Shown piece by piece: positions 30,473-40,040 of a stretch of 64,000 bases of DNA; within the stretch, counting starts at the first letter, position 1, and every line of letters starts with the position of its first letter. The stretch is from Planctomycetaceae bacterium (GTDB lineage Bacteria; Planctomycetota; Planctomycetia; Pirellulales; Pirellulaceae). The stretch lies in NCBI GenBank assembly GCA_002724245.1, contig PBOG01000195.1:58904-122903 (forward strand). The letters run 5' to 3'. A program made the position numbers and the translations under genes. The notes below the pieces were generated by a model. The model made no database searches and was not told where the DNA came from. It saw only the letters and a program-made list of their open reading frames with translations.

Positions 30473-31636
30473 ATGGCAACCACGCAGACTGAATTTGAAG
30501 TATTACAAACTGAGTTGGCGGCGGGTGGTGTCCCGGCAGTACTGGAACGTCTGGTCGAGCAGCTCCGTGCCAAGAGTCGCTATCACGAGTTGTTTGAAGC
30601 ACTCAAGATGAAGGTGCGTCTGGAGATTGGGTTACCCGTGCAGTACGACGAGTCGGGTGACGAGTTGGACGAAGCAACTCGCCTCAAGCTGGAAGAAGGG
30701 CTTGTTGACGCCTGTCGCGAAGTAGGCATGTTGATGATTCGAGATGGTGCCATTCGCGAGGCGTGGATGTATCTGCGGCCCGTGGGCGATCGCGCTGCCG
30801 CTGCTGCTGCACTCGCGGAAGTTGAGTCCACCGATGAGAACCTGGACGAAATGGTAGAAGTCTGCCTGCACGAAGGTGTTGATCCGGCTCGCGGATTCCG
30901 GCTGGTGTTGGACCACTATGGAACCTGTAATGCCATTACCACTTTTGAAGCCACATTGCAGCAGCGGACTCCCGCAGAACAACGGCATACGGCGGGTATG
31001 CTGGTCGAACATTTACATGGTGAGTTGTTGGCTTCGGTGAAAGCCGACATTGCGCAAAATGAGGGCGCTGAACCGGAGGCCCAGACACTGCGCGAGCTCG
31101 TGTCAGACCGTGACTGGCTGTTTGGCGAACACCGGTACCATTTGGACACCACGCACTTGGCGTCCACCGTTCGTTTTGCGCGATTGTTGGAGGATGAACA
31201 GCAACTGCGTTTGGCGCTTGACATGACTGAATACGGACGCCGCTTGAGCGACCAATTCCAGTACGAAGGAGACGAGCCGTTTACGGACATCTATCCCAGT
31301 CACGCGCTGTTTTATCAGGCGGTGTTAGGGGAGAACCTGGAAGAGGCGTTGGAGTTTTTTCGGCAGAAAGCCGAGACGGTAGATGCGTATGAATACGGTC
31401 GCTCTGCGATTGAAATTTACATTGATTTGTTGGCTCGTTTGGGACGCCTGGATGAGGCAATCGAGGCGACGATTCAGTACAGTTCCCCTGATGCGCAGCC
31501 GATCGGCCATGCACCAAGTCTCTTGGAGTTGAGCGATAAGGCGGGAAATTACGACCGTCTGCTCGACCATTGTCGTGACCACGATGACCTGCTGGGATTT
31601 GCCACGGGCCTCGTTCGAGGACAGCCTGAGGCATAA
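30473..31636 (+). CDS. Hypothetical helical-repeat (TPR-like) protein
   Basis: ORF from ATG 30473 (MATTQTEFEVLQTELAAGG), alpha-helical throughout; likely native start downstream of ORF-track start. Confidence 0.78.
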   Translation: MATTQTEFEVLQTELAAGGVPAVLERLVEQLRAKSRYHELFEALKMKVRLEIGLPVQYDESGDELDEATRLKLEEGLVDACREVGMLMIRDGAIREAWMYLRPVGDRAAAAAALAEVESTDENLDEMVEVCLHEGVDPARGFRLVLDHYGTCNAITTFEATLQQRTPAEQRHTAGMLVEHLHGELLASVKADIAQNEGAEPEAQTLRELVSDRDWLFGEHRYHLDTTHLASTVRFARLLEDEQQLRLALDMTEYGRRLSDQFQYEGDEPFTDIYPSHALFYQAVLGENLEEALEFFRQKAETVDAYEYGRSAIEIYIDLLARLGRLDEAIEATIQYSSPDAQPIGHAPSLLELSDKAGNYDRLLDHCRDHDDLLGFATGLVRGQPEA

Positions 31637-31657
31637 TGCTGGTGAGTTGATCGTGTT

Positions 31658-32836
31658 TCAGTGTTGGCCAGCTGTGTGGTCGTCGGGTTGGGCAGCGAAG
31701 GAATCAGCTCCAGCGATATGGTCGTAGCGGTCTCTGGATGCGGTCCGCCCGTGCAGATAATAGTCTTCACCGAGTGGCTCGCAGGACAGGTCGTGTAATG
31801 GGATGCCCGCGTCGACATGCGCGGATCCGGTGCCTGCGACGGCGGAGATGGCGTCAGTGCCGCCGACCAGTCGGGGTGCCAGGAAAAGATGGAGTTCGTC
31901 GATTGATTGGCTGTCCACGAGGCTCCCCAACACCTGGGCTCCGCCTTCAACCAAAACATGGGTCATGTCGCGTTGGCCCAGTATCTGCCAGAGTTGCTGC
32001 AGGCGTTGGATCGGGTTGGGGTCGGCCAATTGCAGCACTTCGCAGCCAGCACTTGTCAACTGCTTCACCCGCTCGGAGTCTGCGGCGGGCCCGGTAGCCA
32101 CTAGTAGAGGGGTTTCCCGCGCCGTCTGTACGAGTTGACTTTCCAGTGGCAAGCAGGCACGCGAGTCGAGCACCACTCGTGTTGCGATACGTGGCCCCGC
32201 GGGTCGCGCCGTGAGAAGTGGGTCATCGGTAATCGCGGTTTGTCGCCCCACGACGATGGCGTCCATCCGTCCCCGCAGTTGGTGCACGCGCTGCCGTGAT
32301 GCGGGTCCGGAAATCCATTGACTGTGGCCAGTACGCGTGGCGATCTTCCCGTCTAGACTCATGGCCCACTTGGCATGAATCCACGGCTCGCCGGTTGTCA
32401 ACCGTTTGATGTAAGGCGCGTTCAGATGACGCGCCTGTGCGGCTAGCAATCCTACTTCGACGGTGATCCCCGCCGCCTTCAGTTCCGCGATGCCCTGTCG
32501 GTTCACTTGCGGGAATGGATCGGATTGGGCGATCACAACGCGGGTGATGCCGGCGGCCTGGACTGCCTGGGTGCAGGGGGGCGTTTGGCCATGATGGCAG
32601 CAGGGTTCCAGGGTTACGTAGAGAGTGCCCCCGGCCGCCTCCGCGCCCGCTGCACGCAACGCGTTGATTTCTGCATGGGCCTGTCCGTAGTGTTCATGCC
32701 AGCCCTCGCCGACTACTTGCCCGTTACGTGTCACCACGCAACCGACTAGCGGATTGGGTTCGGCAGTTCCCTGACCACGCGCCGCCAGGTCCAGGGCCCG
32801 TGACATAAAGTCGAGATCGGTGTCGGTGTCCGCCAT
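31658..32836 (-). CDS. ribD: Bifunctional riboflavin biosynthesis deaminase/reductase RibD
   Basis: AEPNPLVGCVV, HAEINAL, TLEPCCHHGQTPPC deaminase motifs; KWAMSLDGKIATRTGHSQWISG reductase motif. Confidence 0.96.
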   Translation of the reverse strand: MADTDTDLDFMSRALDLAARGQGTAEPNPLVGCVVTRNGQVVGEGWHEHYGQAHAEINALRAAGAEAAGGTLYVTLEPCCHHGQTPPCTQAVQAAGITRVVIAQSDPFPQVNRQGIAELKAAGITVEVGLLAAQARHLNAPYIKRLTTGEPWIHAKWAMSLDGKIATRTGHSQWISGPASRQRVHQLRGRMDAIVVGRQTAITDDPLLTARPAGPRIATRVVLDSRACLPLESQLVQTARETPLLVATGPAADSERVKQLTSAGCEVLQLADPNPIQRLQQLWQILGQRDMTHVLVEGGAQVLGSLVDSQSIDELHLFLAPRLVGGTDAISAVAGTGSAHVDAGIPLHDLSCEPLGEDYYLHGRTASRDRYDHIAGADSFAAQPDDHTAGQH

Positions 32837-33033
32837 GGCAGCAACTCGTGAATCTGCGACGTGAAGGACTTGGGGGCACAGATTCTGGTGCCGGAATCTG
32901 TTTCAGTCTGGAGCAACCTGTCTTTGACCGCTTGCCGGGTCCGGGTCCTTTGCCAATGCAAATCTGGGTTTCCGGGTTTGACAGGCCAGCGAACGCCCGC
33001 CAGGACACCGACTGTCCGGGGCGGTTGTGCCGG

Positions 33034-35199
33034 CTAATCCATACCGGGGACCCAGAGTTTTGATTCTTTGGGTTTCTGTGTGCTGTCGGAGGTGGCTCTA
33101 TCGGAATCTGGAGTCCAGAGTGTTTGCGATTCGTCTGCTTGTGCTGGGGCAGTCGCGACGGGGGTTGCCAGCCCTGCCGGATTGGGCATGGCTTGACTGC
33201 CTTGTGGCAGCATTCCGTACGATTCCAGAATCTTGTAGAGATTCTCCGAGACTCCAGGTTCTTCCAGGTGGTGTGTGCGAACTTGTTCAAAGATCTGTTG
33301 GGCCAGTTCCGATTCTCTCCGTACGATTCGCAGAGAGAGCTCATTGAGCAGCCAGGTGGCGGGAGAATTTTCTGCCGCCACAGCCGCGTCTCGCGCCAAA
33401 TGGAGATACTCGACGGCCTGGTCGCTACTGCCAGAGAGATTCGCCAGCATTCCGTAGACTTGTGCTTTATCAAGTTCCCCGGTGTTTTCAAAGTTGTCGC
33501 GGCGAATCAGCTCCAGGCCGGCTTGCCGGGCAGCCCGGCTGGCTTGTCGTGTCGCGGCCAGCTGCAGTGAGGCGAGTAGTTGGTCCTCGCTCAACTCGGT
33601 AAACGGAAGCCGACAAATCCGGACGATCGAAAGCTCTTCCAGTTTGAGTCCGTCAAGCTCGAGTACGTCGGCCTCCGGTAAATCCAGATTGCGACGCAGT
33701 TCGTTGAAATCCAGTTCCCATTGGTTTTGTTCGGCGGCCAGTTCCAGCAACAAGACGGCTGCCAGCAAACGCACCTGATAGCTGGCGTCACCGGTGACGT
33801 CACGTGGTGTTTTGTCGTCTAAAATGCTGAGTGACGTTGCGGGCCACTTCTGGAACATCATTTCACGTCGCTGCTCATCCATCAGTGTTTGTTGCACATC
33901 ACGCGGCGTATCGTCTGGCATTCGCCAGTTCCAGGAGAGCGCTTGACGAATTGCTGAAACGCTACCGACGGTTTCCTGGCTGCCGTCCGAGCCTTTTTCG
34001 TCACCCAGTTTGGATTCCAGCAGGTCACAAGCTGCTGAAAAACCATCGTCTTTGACAGTGACGAATTCGATTCGCGCGTCACGGTCGGTCTCTTTGCCGA
34101 ACAAGTAGGCCACACCGACCATGTTGGGAACGGTTTCGCGTGTCAGGTCCACACCAGATTTGGGTAGGGATCGATCGAGCAATCCAAATACGTGACGCGG
34201 CGGAGGGCCATCATCGGTTTCTCCGTCAGGTGGATCGAAGGGGATCCGCGTCAGCTGGTCATCGGACAGAAAACGCTCCGACAGTTGCGAGGCGTCCGTG
34301 ACTGTCCAGGTCAAGCGAATCTCGTCGAGTTGCTGTCGATTCGTTTCGACATCCAATAACTGGGCGAGGGCTTCTGCTTCCAGACGTTCATCGAGTTCCA
34401 GCGACTCTAAAGCGGCAAACCTCCGCCAGGCAGCGATGGTTGCTGGCAGGTTACCCAGATAGCCACGAGCGATCGCCAGGTTCTTGAGTACCGCTCGTTG
34501 TTGGGGAACCTTGTCGTCGAGAGAACTCAATTGTTCCACCGCAAGTCGCCAGCGTCCACGCGACCAGCAGCGGATGGCGGCAGCAAATTCGCCTTGCCAG
34601 GCGACGTCTTCTGGGCACGGTAGTGGGTCGAGGCTGTCTCTGAGTAGTAAGGGGATTTTCGGGTCGCGATGAAGTCCCGCGACGAGCGAGGCGAGTTCTT
34701 CGTTGGCACCCTGACTGGCGGCGTTAGCAAACATCAGATGTCCGCGGGCCCCCAGGAGATCACCTGTTTGCAGCAGCGCTCGTCCGGTCGAGACAAGTGC
34801 GCCAAACAACTCGACGGGCATGTCGCCTTCCAGGTGCTCCAAGGCAAGTTGCACTTGGCTGACCGCGTCGGTGACCTTGTCTTCCAGCAGCGTCAGTTCA
34901 GCTCCCAGGGCAAGCGAAGCCGGATTTTCGGGAGCGGCCTGCAGGAGACCGTCGACGGTCGCACGGGCGTCGTCCAGTTCGTCGCGGCTGATCTGAATGA
35001 CCGCTTTCAAATGCAGCAGACAGGGAAGTTGTGGGTTTTTCTTGAGCAGCTGGTTGAGTTGTCCCAACGCTGCGACCCGCTGTTTGCCCTCCAAGGCGCG
35101 TTGGACTTTGTCCAATTCCTGAATGATATTCCGCGAGCAGCAGAACTTGACTTTCTTGCCGCTGCCACAGGGACAGAGTGAGTAGGCGTCCAGAGCCAT
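33034..35199 (-). CDS. SEC-C motif / TPR protein
   Basis: Start at MALDAYSLCPCGSGKKVKFCC (SEC-C motif), followed by TPR-like repeats and degenerate LWxP motifs at the C-terminus. Confidence 0.85.
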   Translation of the reverse strand: MALDAYSLCPCGSGKKVKFCCSRNIIQELDKVQRALEGKQRVAALGQLNQLLKKNPQLPCLLHLKAVIQISRDELDDARATVDGLLQAAPENPASLALGAELTLLEDKVTDAVSQVQLALEHLEGDMPVELFGALVSTGRALLQTGDLLGARGHLMFANAASQGANEELASLVAGLHRDPKIPLLLRDSLDPLPCPEDVAWQGEFAAAIRCWSRGRWRLAVEQLSSLDDKVPQQRAVLKNLAIARGYLGNLPATIAAWRRFAALESLELDERLEAEALAQLLDVETNRQQLDEIRLTWTVTDASQLSERFLSDDQLTRIPFDPPDGETDDGPPPRHVFGLLDRSLPKSGVDLTRETVPNMVGVAYLFGKETDRDARIEFVTVKDDGFSAACDLLESKLGDEKGSDGSQETVGSVSAIRQALSWNWRMPDDTPRDVQQTLMDEQRREMMFQKWPATSLSILDDKTPRDVTGDASYQVRLLAAVLLLELAAEQNQWELDFNELRRNLDLPEADVLELDGLKLEELSIVRICRLPFTELSEDQLLASLQLAATRQASRAARQAGLELIRRDNFENTGELDKAQVYGMLANLSGSSDQAVEYLHLARDAAVAAENSPATWLLNELSLRIVRRESELAQQIFEQVRTHHLEEPGVSENLYKILESYGMLPQGSQAMPNPAGLATPVATAPAQADESQTLWTPDSDRATSDSTQKPKESKLWVPGMD

Positions 35200-35622
35200 A
35201 GAAGGTGCCCTTCCCCTCGACAATGACGGTTTGATTTGAAGTAAAACAGGCTGTCGCGAAAGCGATTGCATCCTAGCAAACCGCTTCCGCGTTGACGAGC
35301 GGGTGCCCCTGTGCAAGAGAACGGGGAACGCGTCGCAGTTCCTGGAACTGGCAACGACGCGTTTTTTCCGGCAAACCAGGGTTCGGGTTGGCAGTGGTTC
35401 GCGGATCGACAAAGTGGCTGGATTTGGCCCCGCGCGACCAGGCCTGCCGTCAGGGGCAAGGCGGGCAAAGGGAACTGCGCACCGTAGAAGTCCGAGTGTG
35501 ACTGCCAGATGACATGGTCGTCAGATGGCATTGCAGGCCAGGCCGATTCCGGCACAGGTAAGTGGGTGGTAAGATTCAGGTGCTGATTTCACTCGTTCCG
35601 GTTTTCCTGGTTAGGGTTGTCC

Positions 35623-36885
35623 ATGTCATTCCGCGCGGTTGTGGTCTGTTGTTTACTGGTGCTGGGGTGGTCGGTGTTTTCAGCTGCCCCGATGACAGCG
35701 TTGTTGCGCGGTGCTCAGGAATCTCCGGCAGAGTCAACTGGGAACTCCACCGAATCTAGTGCCCCGGCGACCAGTGATGCGGACGCGGACGAGCCGGCCG
35801 CAGGTGCCCCGAGTGCTGATGCGGAGAGCACCGAGTCATTGGATCCGCAGGAGTGGATCCGTGCGTGGCTCAGTCCGAAAGGAAATTTGGTACTGCTGGC
35901 AGTCTTGATTGTGAGTATTGCGGTACTGGGGAAATCGGCGGATTGGCTGGTCGACCTGGCGGTCGGTTTGTCGCTGCGACTGGGACTCCCACGGGTGATT
36001 GTCGGTGCCACGATTGTCAGTTTGGGCACCACGGCGCCGGAAGCTGCCGTTTCGGTGCTGGCTGCGATCAATGGTTCGCCCGGGCTGGCTATGGGGAATG
36101 CCGTCGGTTCGATCATTTGCGATACAGGCCTGATTCTAGGGCTGGCTTGTTTGTTGAAGCCGCTTCCTTTTACGCGGTCGGTAGTCAATCGACAGGGCTG
36201 GGTCCAGTTTGGTTGTGGAGTCCTGTTGGTCGCTCTGAGTATTCCCTGGGACGATCCCTTGAATATGTTCCGTGAGGGTGGGGGTGGCACCTTGTCTCGG
36301 TCAGCTGGATTTGTGCTGGTAGCACTGTTGTTGATCTATATGGTCTGGTCGGTTCGATTAGCGCGTGGCGAGGCGGCGACGGCCGAGGAAGAGATCGAAA
36401 GCGACGAGCGACCAGTGATCCTGGTGCTGGTTGCCTTGCTTGCCGCGGTGGCCCTGGTCGTTGCCAGTTCGATGTTCTTGATTGGATCTGCGACCCTGCT
36501 CGCCGAACGCTTTGGGGTGCCTGAGAGCGTGATTGCCGCCACCATGGTGGCGTTTGGCACCTCGCTGCCGGAACTCTGTATCGCCATGGCGGCGGTTCGC
36601 AAGAACCAAGGGGAATTGGCGGTCGGGAACATTGTCGGCGCGGACATTCTCAACGTCTTGTTTGTGGCGGGCCTGTCTGCCGCAGTGACCCCGGCGGGTT
36701 TGCGGGCAGAGTATCATTTTTTCCAGATGCAGTTTCCAGCGATGTTGTTCATTCTGCTGGTCTTTCGATGTGGGATCTGGCAGGCGTCTGATGATCGCTT
36801 GAAACGTCCCTTTGGGGTCGTCTTGTTGTCGACGTACCTGGCGGTCACTTTCTTGTCGTATTTCCTGGGTGTCCAGATGCACTAG
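35623..36885 (+). CDS. Calcium/sodium antiporter family protein
   Basis: GLPRVIVGATIVSLGTTAPEAAVSVLAAINGSPGLAMGNAVGSIICDTGLILG and GVPESVIAATMVAFGTSLPELCIAMAAVRKNQGELAVGNIVGADILNVLFV: paired alpha-repeats. Confidence 0.94.
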   Translation: MSFRAVVVCCLLVLGWSVFSAAPMTALLRGAQESPAESTGNSTESSAPATSDADADEPAAGAPSADAESTESLDPQEWIRAWLSPKGNLVLLAVLIVSIAVLGKSADWLVDLAVGLSLRLGLPRVIVGATIVSLGTTAPEAAVSVLAAINGSPGLAMGNAVGSIICDTGLILGLACLLKPLPFTRSVVNRQGWVQFGCGVLLVALSIPWDDPLNMFREGGGGTLSRSAGFVLVALLLIYMVWSVRLARGEAATAEEEIESDERPVILVLVALLAAVALVVASSMFLIGSATLLAERFGVPESVIAATMVAFGTSLPELCIAMAAVRKNQGELAVGNIVGADILNVLFVAGLSAAVTPAGLRAEYHFFQMQFPAMLFILLVFRCGIWQASDDRLKRPFGVVLLSTYLAVTFLSYFLGVQMH

Positions 36886-36988
36886 TCTGACATTCCTGCC
36901 GGTTCACTATGGAAGCCGGAATCCGGGTTGACTGGTCAGGCTTCTTTGTTTTCGATCGGTGGACAGTTTCGGTCGGAAGGACGATCTG

Positions 36989-37813
36989 ATGACATCAGGT
37001 TCCTCGCATTCTCCCGTTCACGCGCACAACCGTCGCGCCTGGGATCAAAGGGTGCAGAACCGCGAACGCTTTACCGCGCCGGCCCGCGAAGAAGATTTGG
37101 CAGATCCTCTCAAGACCGTCGATGCGGTGGGCTGGCTGGGAGGGGACATTCGGGGCCGGCGCTTGCTCTGCCTGGGTGCTGGCGGTGGCAAGCATGGGCT
37201 AATTTACGCAGCCGCTGGTGCGGAGGTGACTGTCGTCGACATCAGTCCGGCGACGTTGGAGCTCGATCGCGAAGGAGCGCGTGAGCGGAAGCTGCAGGTG
37301 CATACCGTCGAGGCGTCCATGGACTACCTGCCGATGTTTGACGCGGGGCATTTTGACATCGTCATTCATCCGGTCAGTACTTGTTATGTGCCTGACATTG
37401 AGCCCGTCTATCAGGAGGTAGCTCGGGTGACCCGCCCCGGTGGCTTGTACATCAGTCAGCACAAGCAACCTGCGAGCCTGCAGGCCGATGTGCAACCCTC
37501 ACCGGCGGGTTACGAACTGAGTGAGTCCTATTATCGCGCCGGCCCACTACCGCCTGTTGTGGGCAGTTTGCATCGAGAGGAAGGCACACTCGAGTTCTTG
37601 CATCGTTGGGGACAACTGGTGGGGGGGCTTTGCCGTGCGGGTTTTGTGATCGAAGACTTGACCGAGCCGATGCACGCAGATTCGACTGCCGCTCTGGGGA
37701 GCTTTGGCCATCGTAGCTGTTATGTTCCTCCTTATGTGCGGATGAAAGCCCGCCGCGTCGGCGAACTGACGGACAAGAGTTCCGAGCCGTCAGAGCGATT
37801 GTGGACGCCCTGA
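36989..37813 (+). CDS. Class I SAM-dependent methyltransferase
   Basis: RRLLCLGAGGGKHGLIYAAAGAEVTVVDISPATLELDRE (motif I/II); VTRPGGLYISQHKQP. Confidence 0.88.
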   Translation: MTSGSSHSPVHAHNRRAWDQRVQNRERFTAPAREEDLADPLKTVDAVGWLGGDIRGRRLLCLGAGGGKHGLIYAAAGAEVTVVDISPATLELDREGARERKLQVHTVEASMDYLPMFDAGHFDIVIHPVSTCYVPDIEPVYQEVARVTRPGGLYISQHKQPASLQADVQPSPAGYELSESYYRAGPLPPVVGSLHREEGTLEFLHRWGQLVGGLCRAGFVIEDLTEPMHADSTAALGSFGHRSCYVPPYVRMKARRVGELTDKSSEPSERLWTP

Positions 37814-37965
37814 CGAATGGTCGGCCCGCGAAGTCTCGGGTGGTGTGTCGTATTTCTCGGGAGAGCGTTTCAGGTTGATGCATCAGAGTGACGCACAATG
37901 TCGGGAATGACAGGTGGACAGATGTCGAGCAGGCCCGTCGCGGGTGGCGGAATCGGGGGAGGCAA

Positions 37966-39432
37966 ATGATGGCCAGACGGCGGTCCGGAGACGTCCTGGA
38001 AAAAGTCAATGACGTTTGTTGGCGGATTCCTCGGCAAGACCGAATCGGCATGCGTGTTGAAGGCTTGATTTATGCCGACGATCGATTGATCACCGATATT
38101 CGTGATGATCCAGCGGTCGATCAGGTGGCCAACGTGGCCTGTCTTCCCGGTATCCAACGCGCCAGTCTGGCGATGCCGGACATTCACTGGGGTTATGGTT
38201 TTTGCATCGGCGGTGTGTGTGCCACCGATCCGGAGGAAGGTGGGGTCATCTCACCCGGCGGCGTGGGCTATGACATTAATTGCGGTGTTCGTCTCTTACG
38301 TTCCAACCTCGATTGGAATGAAGTTCGTCCGCGGCTGCGTCAACTGGTCGATACCCTTTTTCGGGATGTCCCTGCCGGTGTCGGCCGTACTGGAAAATAC
38401 CACTTCAGCCCAGCAGAGTTGCGACAGCTTCTGGGTGCAGGTGTGCCGTATTTGCGGACGCGTGAGTTGGCGACAGACGAAGATCTGGAATACGCCGAAG
38501 CAGGAGGCTTTCTGGCGCATGCGGAACCGGAGCTGGTGAGCGAGAAGGCCATTCAGCGTGGTACGCGCCAGTGCGGGACACTCGGGTCGGGAAACCATTT
38601 CCTGGAAGTACAGGTCGTGGATGAGATTTGTGATCCGTTAGCGGCCCAGGTGTTCGGTTTGCGCAAGGATATGGTTTGCGTCATGATCCACTCCGGTTCG
38701 CGCGGACTGGGGTACCAGGTTTGTGATGATGCGCTGGTTGACTTGCGAGGTGTTCCCGAGGCCTACGGGATTGATTTGCCTGATCGACAGTTAGCCTGTG
38801 CCCCTGTCAACAGTCCACCGGGCCAGCGGTATCTGGGAGCGATGTGTGCCGCGGCCAACTATGCGTGGTGCAACCGACAGCTGTTGTCCTGCCAGGCACG
38901 CGAATCTTTTGCCACAGTATTTGGTCGTTCCTGGCAGCAGCTCGACATGCAACTGGTTTATGACGTGGCTCATAATATTGCCAAGTTGGAGGAGCACCGT
39001 GTGGGCGACCGTGTACGTCCCTTGTGGGTGCACCGCAAGGGAGCCACCCGGGCGTACCCCGCTCATCATCCGGAATTGCCTGCAGCCTATCGGGCGCTCG
39101 GTCAGCCCGTGTTGATTCCAGGTGACATGGGACGGGCCAGTTGGGTGCTGGTGGGGCAAGCGGGCAGTATGGAGCAGACATTCGGGACCTGCTGTCATGG
39201 AGCAGGTCGACGGTTAAGTCGCCGCGCTGCTGTCAAACAGGCACAGGGACGGCGGATCGACCAGGAACTGGCAGAGCGCGGTGTGATCGCGCGAGCTCGC
39301 AATTGGCGCGGACTTGCCGAAGAGCAACCGGCCGCGTACAAGGACGTCGATCACGTCGTTGACGTCGTGCACCGCGCTGATTTAGCACGTAAAGTAGCGC
39401 GTTTACGACCCATTGGCGTTGTCAAGGGTTGA
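37966..39432 (+). CDS. rtcB: RNA-splicing ligase RtcB
   Basis: MPDIHWGYGFCIGGVCATDPEEGGVISPGGVGYDINCGVRLL, HSGSRGLGYQV, HRKGATRAYP, GSMEQTFGTCCHGAGRRLSR. Confidence 0.97.
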   Translation: MMARRRSGDVLEKVNDVCWRIPRQDRIGMRVEGLIYADDRLITDIRDDPAVDQVANVACLPGIQRASLAMPDIHWGYGFCIGGVCATDPEEGGVISPGGVGYDINCGVRLLRSNLDWNEVRPRLRQLVDTLFRDVPAGVGRTGKYHFSPAELRQLLGAGVPYLRTRELATDEDLEYAEAGGFLAHAEPELVSEKAIQRGTRQCGTLGSGNHFLEVQVVDEICDPLAAQVFGLRKDMVCVMIHSGSRGLGYQVCDDALVDLRGVPEAYGIDLPDRQLACAPVNSPPGQRYLGAMCAAANYAWCNRQLLSCQARESFATVFGRSWQQLDMQLVYDVAHNIAKLEEHRVGDRVRPLWVHRKGATRAYPAHHPELPAAYRALGQPVLIPGDMGRASWVLVGQAGSMEQTFGTCCHGAGRRLSRRAAVKQAQGRRIDQELAERGVIARARNWRGLAEEQPAAYKDVDHVVDVVHRADLARKVARLRPIGVVKG

Positions 39433-39458
39433 TCTGTCTGTTGTTCGGTCAGTCGCAA

Positions 39459-39481
39459 CACCGTGGTATTTCACCACGGTG
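39459..39481. terminator. Perfect 9-bp hairpin CACCGTGGT-ATTTC-ACCACGGTG between convergent genes
   Basis: Read directly; lies after rtcB stop and overlaps the stop codon of the convergent LptE-like gene; no T-tract, so terminator function is inferred. Confidence 0.6.
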
Positions 39482-40040
39482 ATTCCATCTGGCCGACCAC
39501 CTGCTGGGCGATTCGAACGAAAATAGCATTTTGCGCGGTGAGCATGGATTGACCGGCTTCGGGCACAAAGTCGGACGCTTGTCCCAACGCGATGGAAAGT
39601 GTGGGCAGCGGCATCGTTACCGGTTTCATCAGCGGATTGCCACGTTGGTCAATCCAGGTGTATTCGACGGCGATATTCCATTCGATGTCACGAGGATTGT
39701 CATTGGCATTTTCGACCAGAACCCGTTTTCGTTCTGAAACGATACGACCTCTCAATACACTATCCGCGTTGGTTTGATTGACGACTTTGTAGGGCGTATC
39801 CTGTTCGATCTGTTTGGCGATTGCTTCGGTGAGGCGTTCCCCGAGCTGGCGGCGAAAACTATTCGAGGCGACCAGGGGGATATGGACAGTGCGGATGTCC
39901 GTTGGATAGAGCGAGGCAGCGCCCCATTGGTACCCAGCACATCCCAGGGAACCGCTGAGAATCAGCATCAACGGCTGGATGAAGATGAGAGGTGGACGCA
40001 CGCAATTACCTCCGTGCGTTGCCGAGAGGACTGGTGGCAA
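39471..40040 (-). CDS. LptE-like outer-membrane LPS-assembly lipoprotein
   Basis: LSGSLGCAGYQWGAASLYPTDIRTVHIPLVASNSFRRQLGERLTEAIAKQIEQDTPYKVV: lipobox and LptE-type architecture. Confidence 0.8.
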   Translation of the reverse strand: MPPVLSATHGGNCVRPPLIFIQPLMLILSGSLGCAGYQWGAASLYPTDIRTVHIPLVASNSFRRQLGERLTEAIAKQIEQDTPYKVVNQTNADSVLRGRIVSERKRVLVENANDNPRDIEWNIAVEYTWIDQRGNPLMKPVTMPLPTLSIALGQASDFVPEAGQSMLTAQNAIFVRIAQQVVGQMESPW

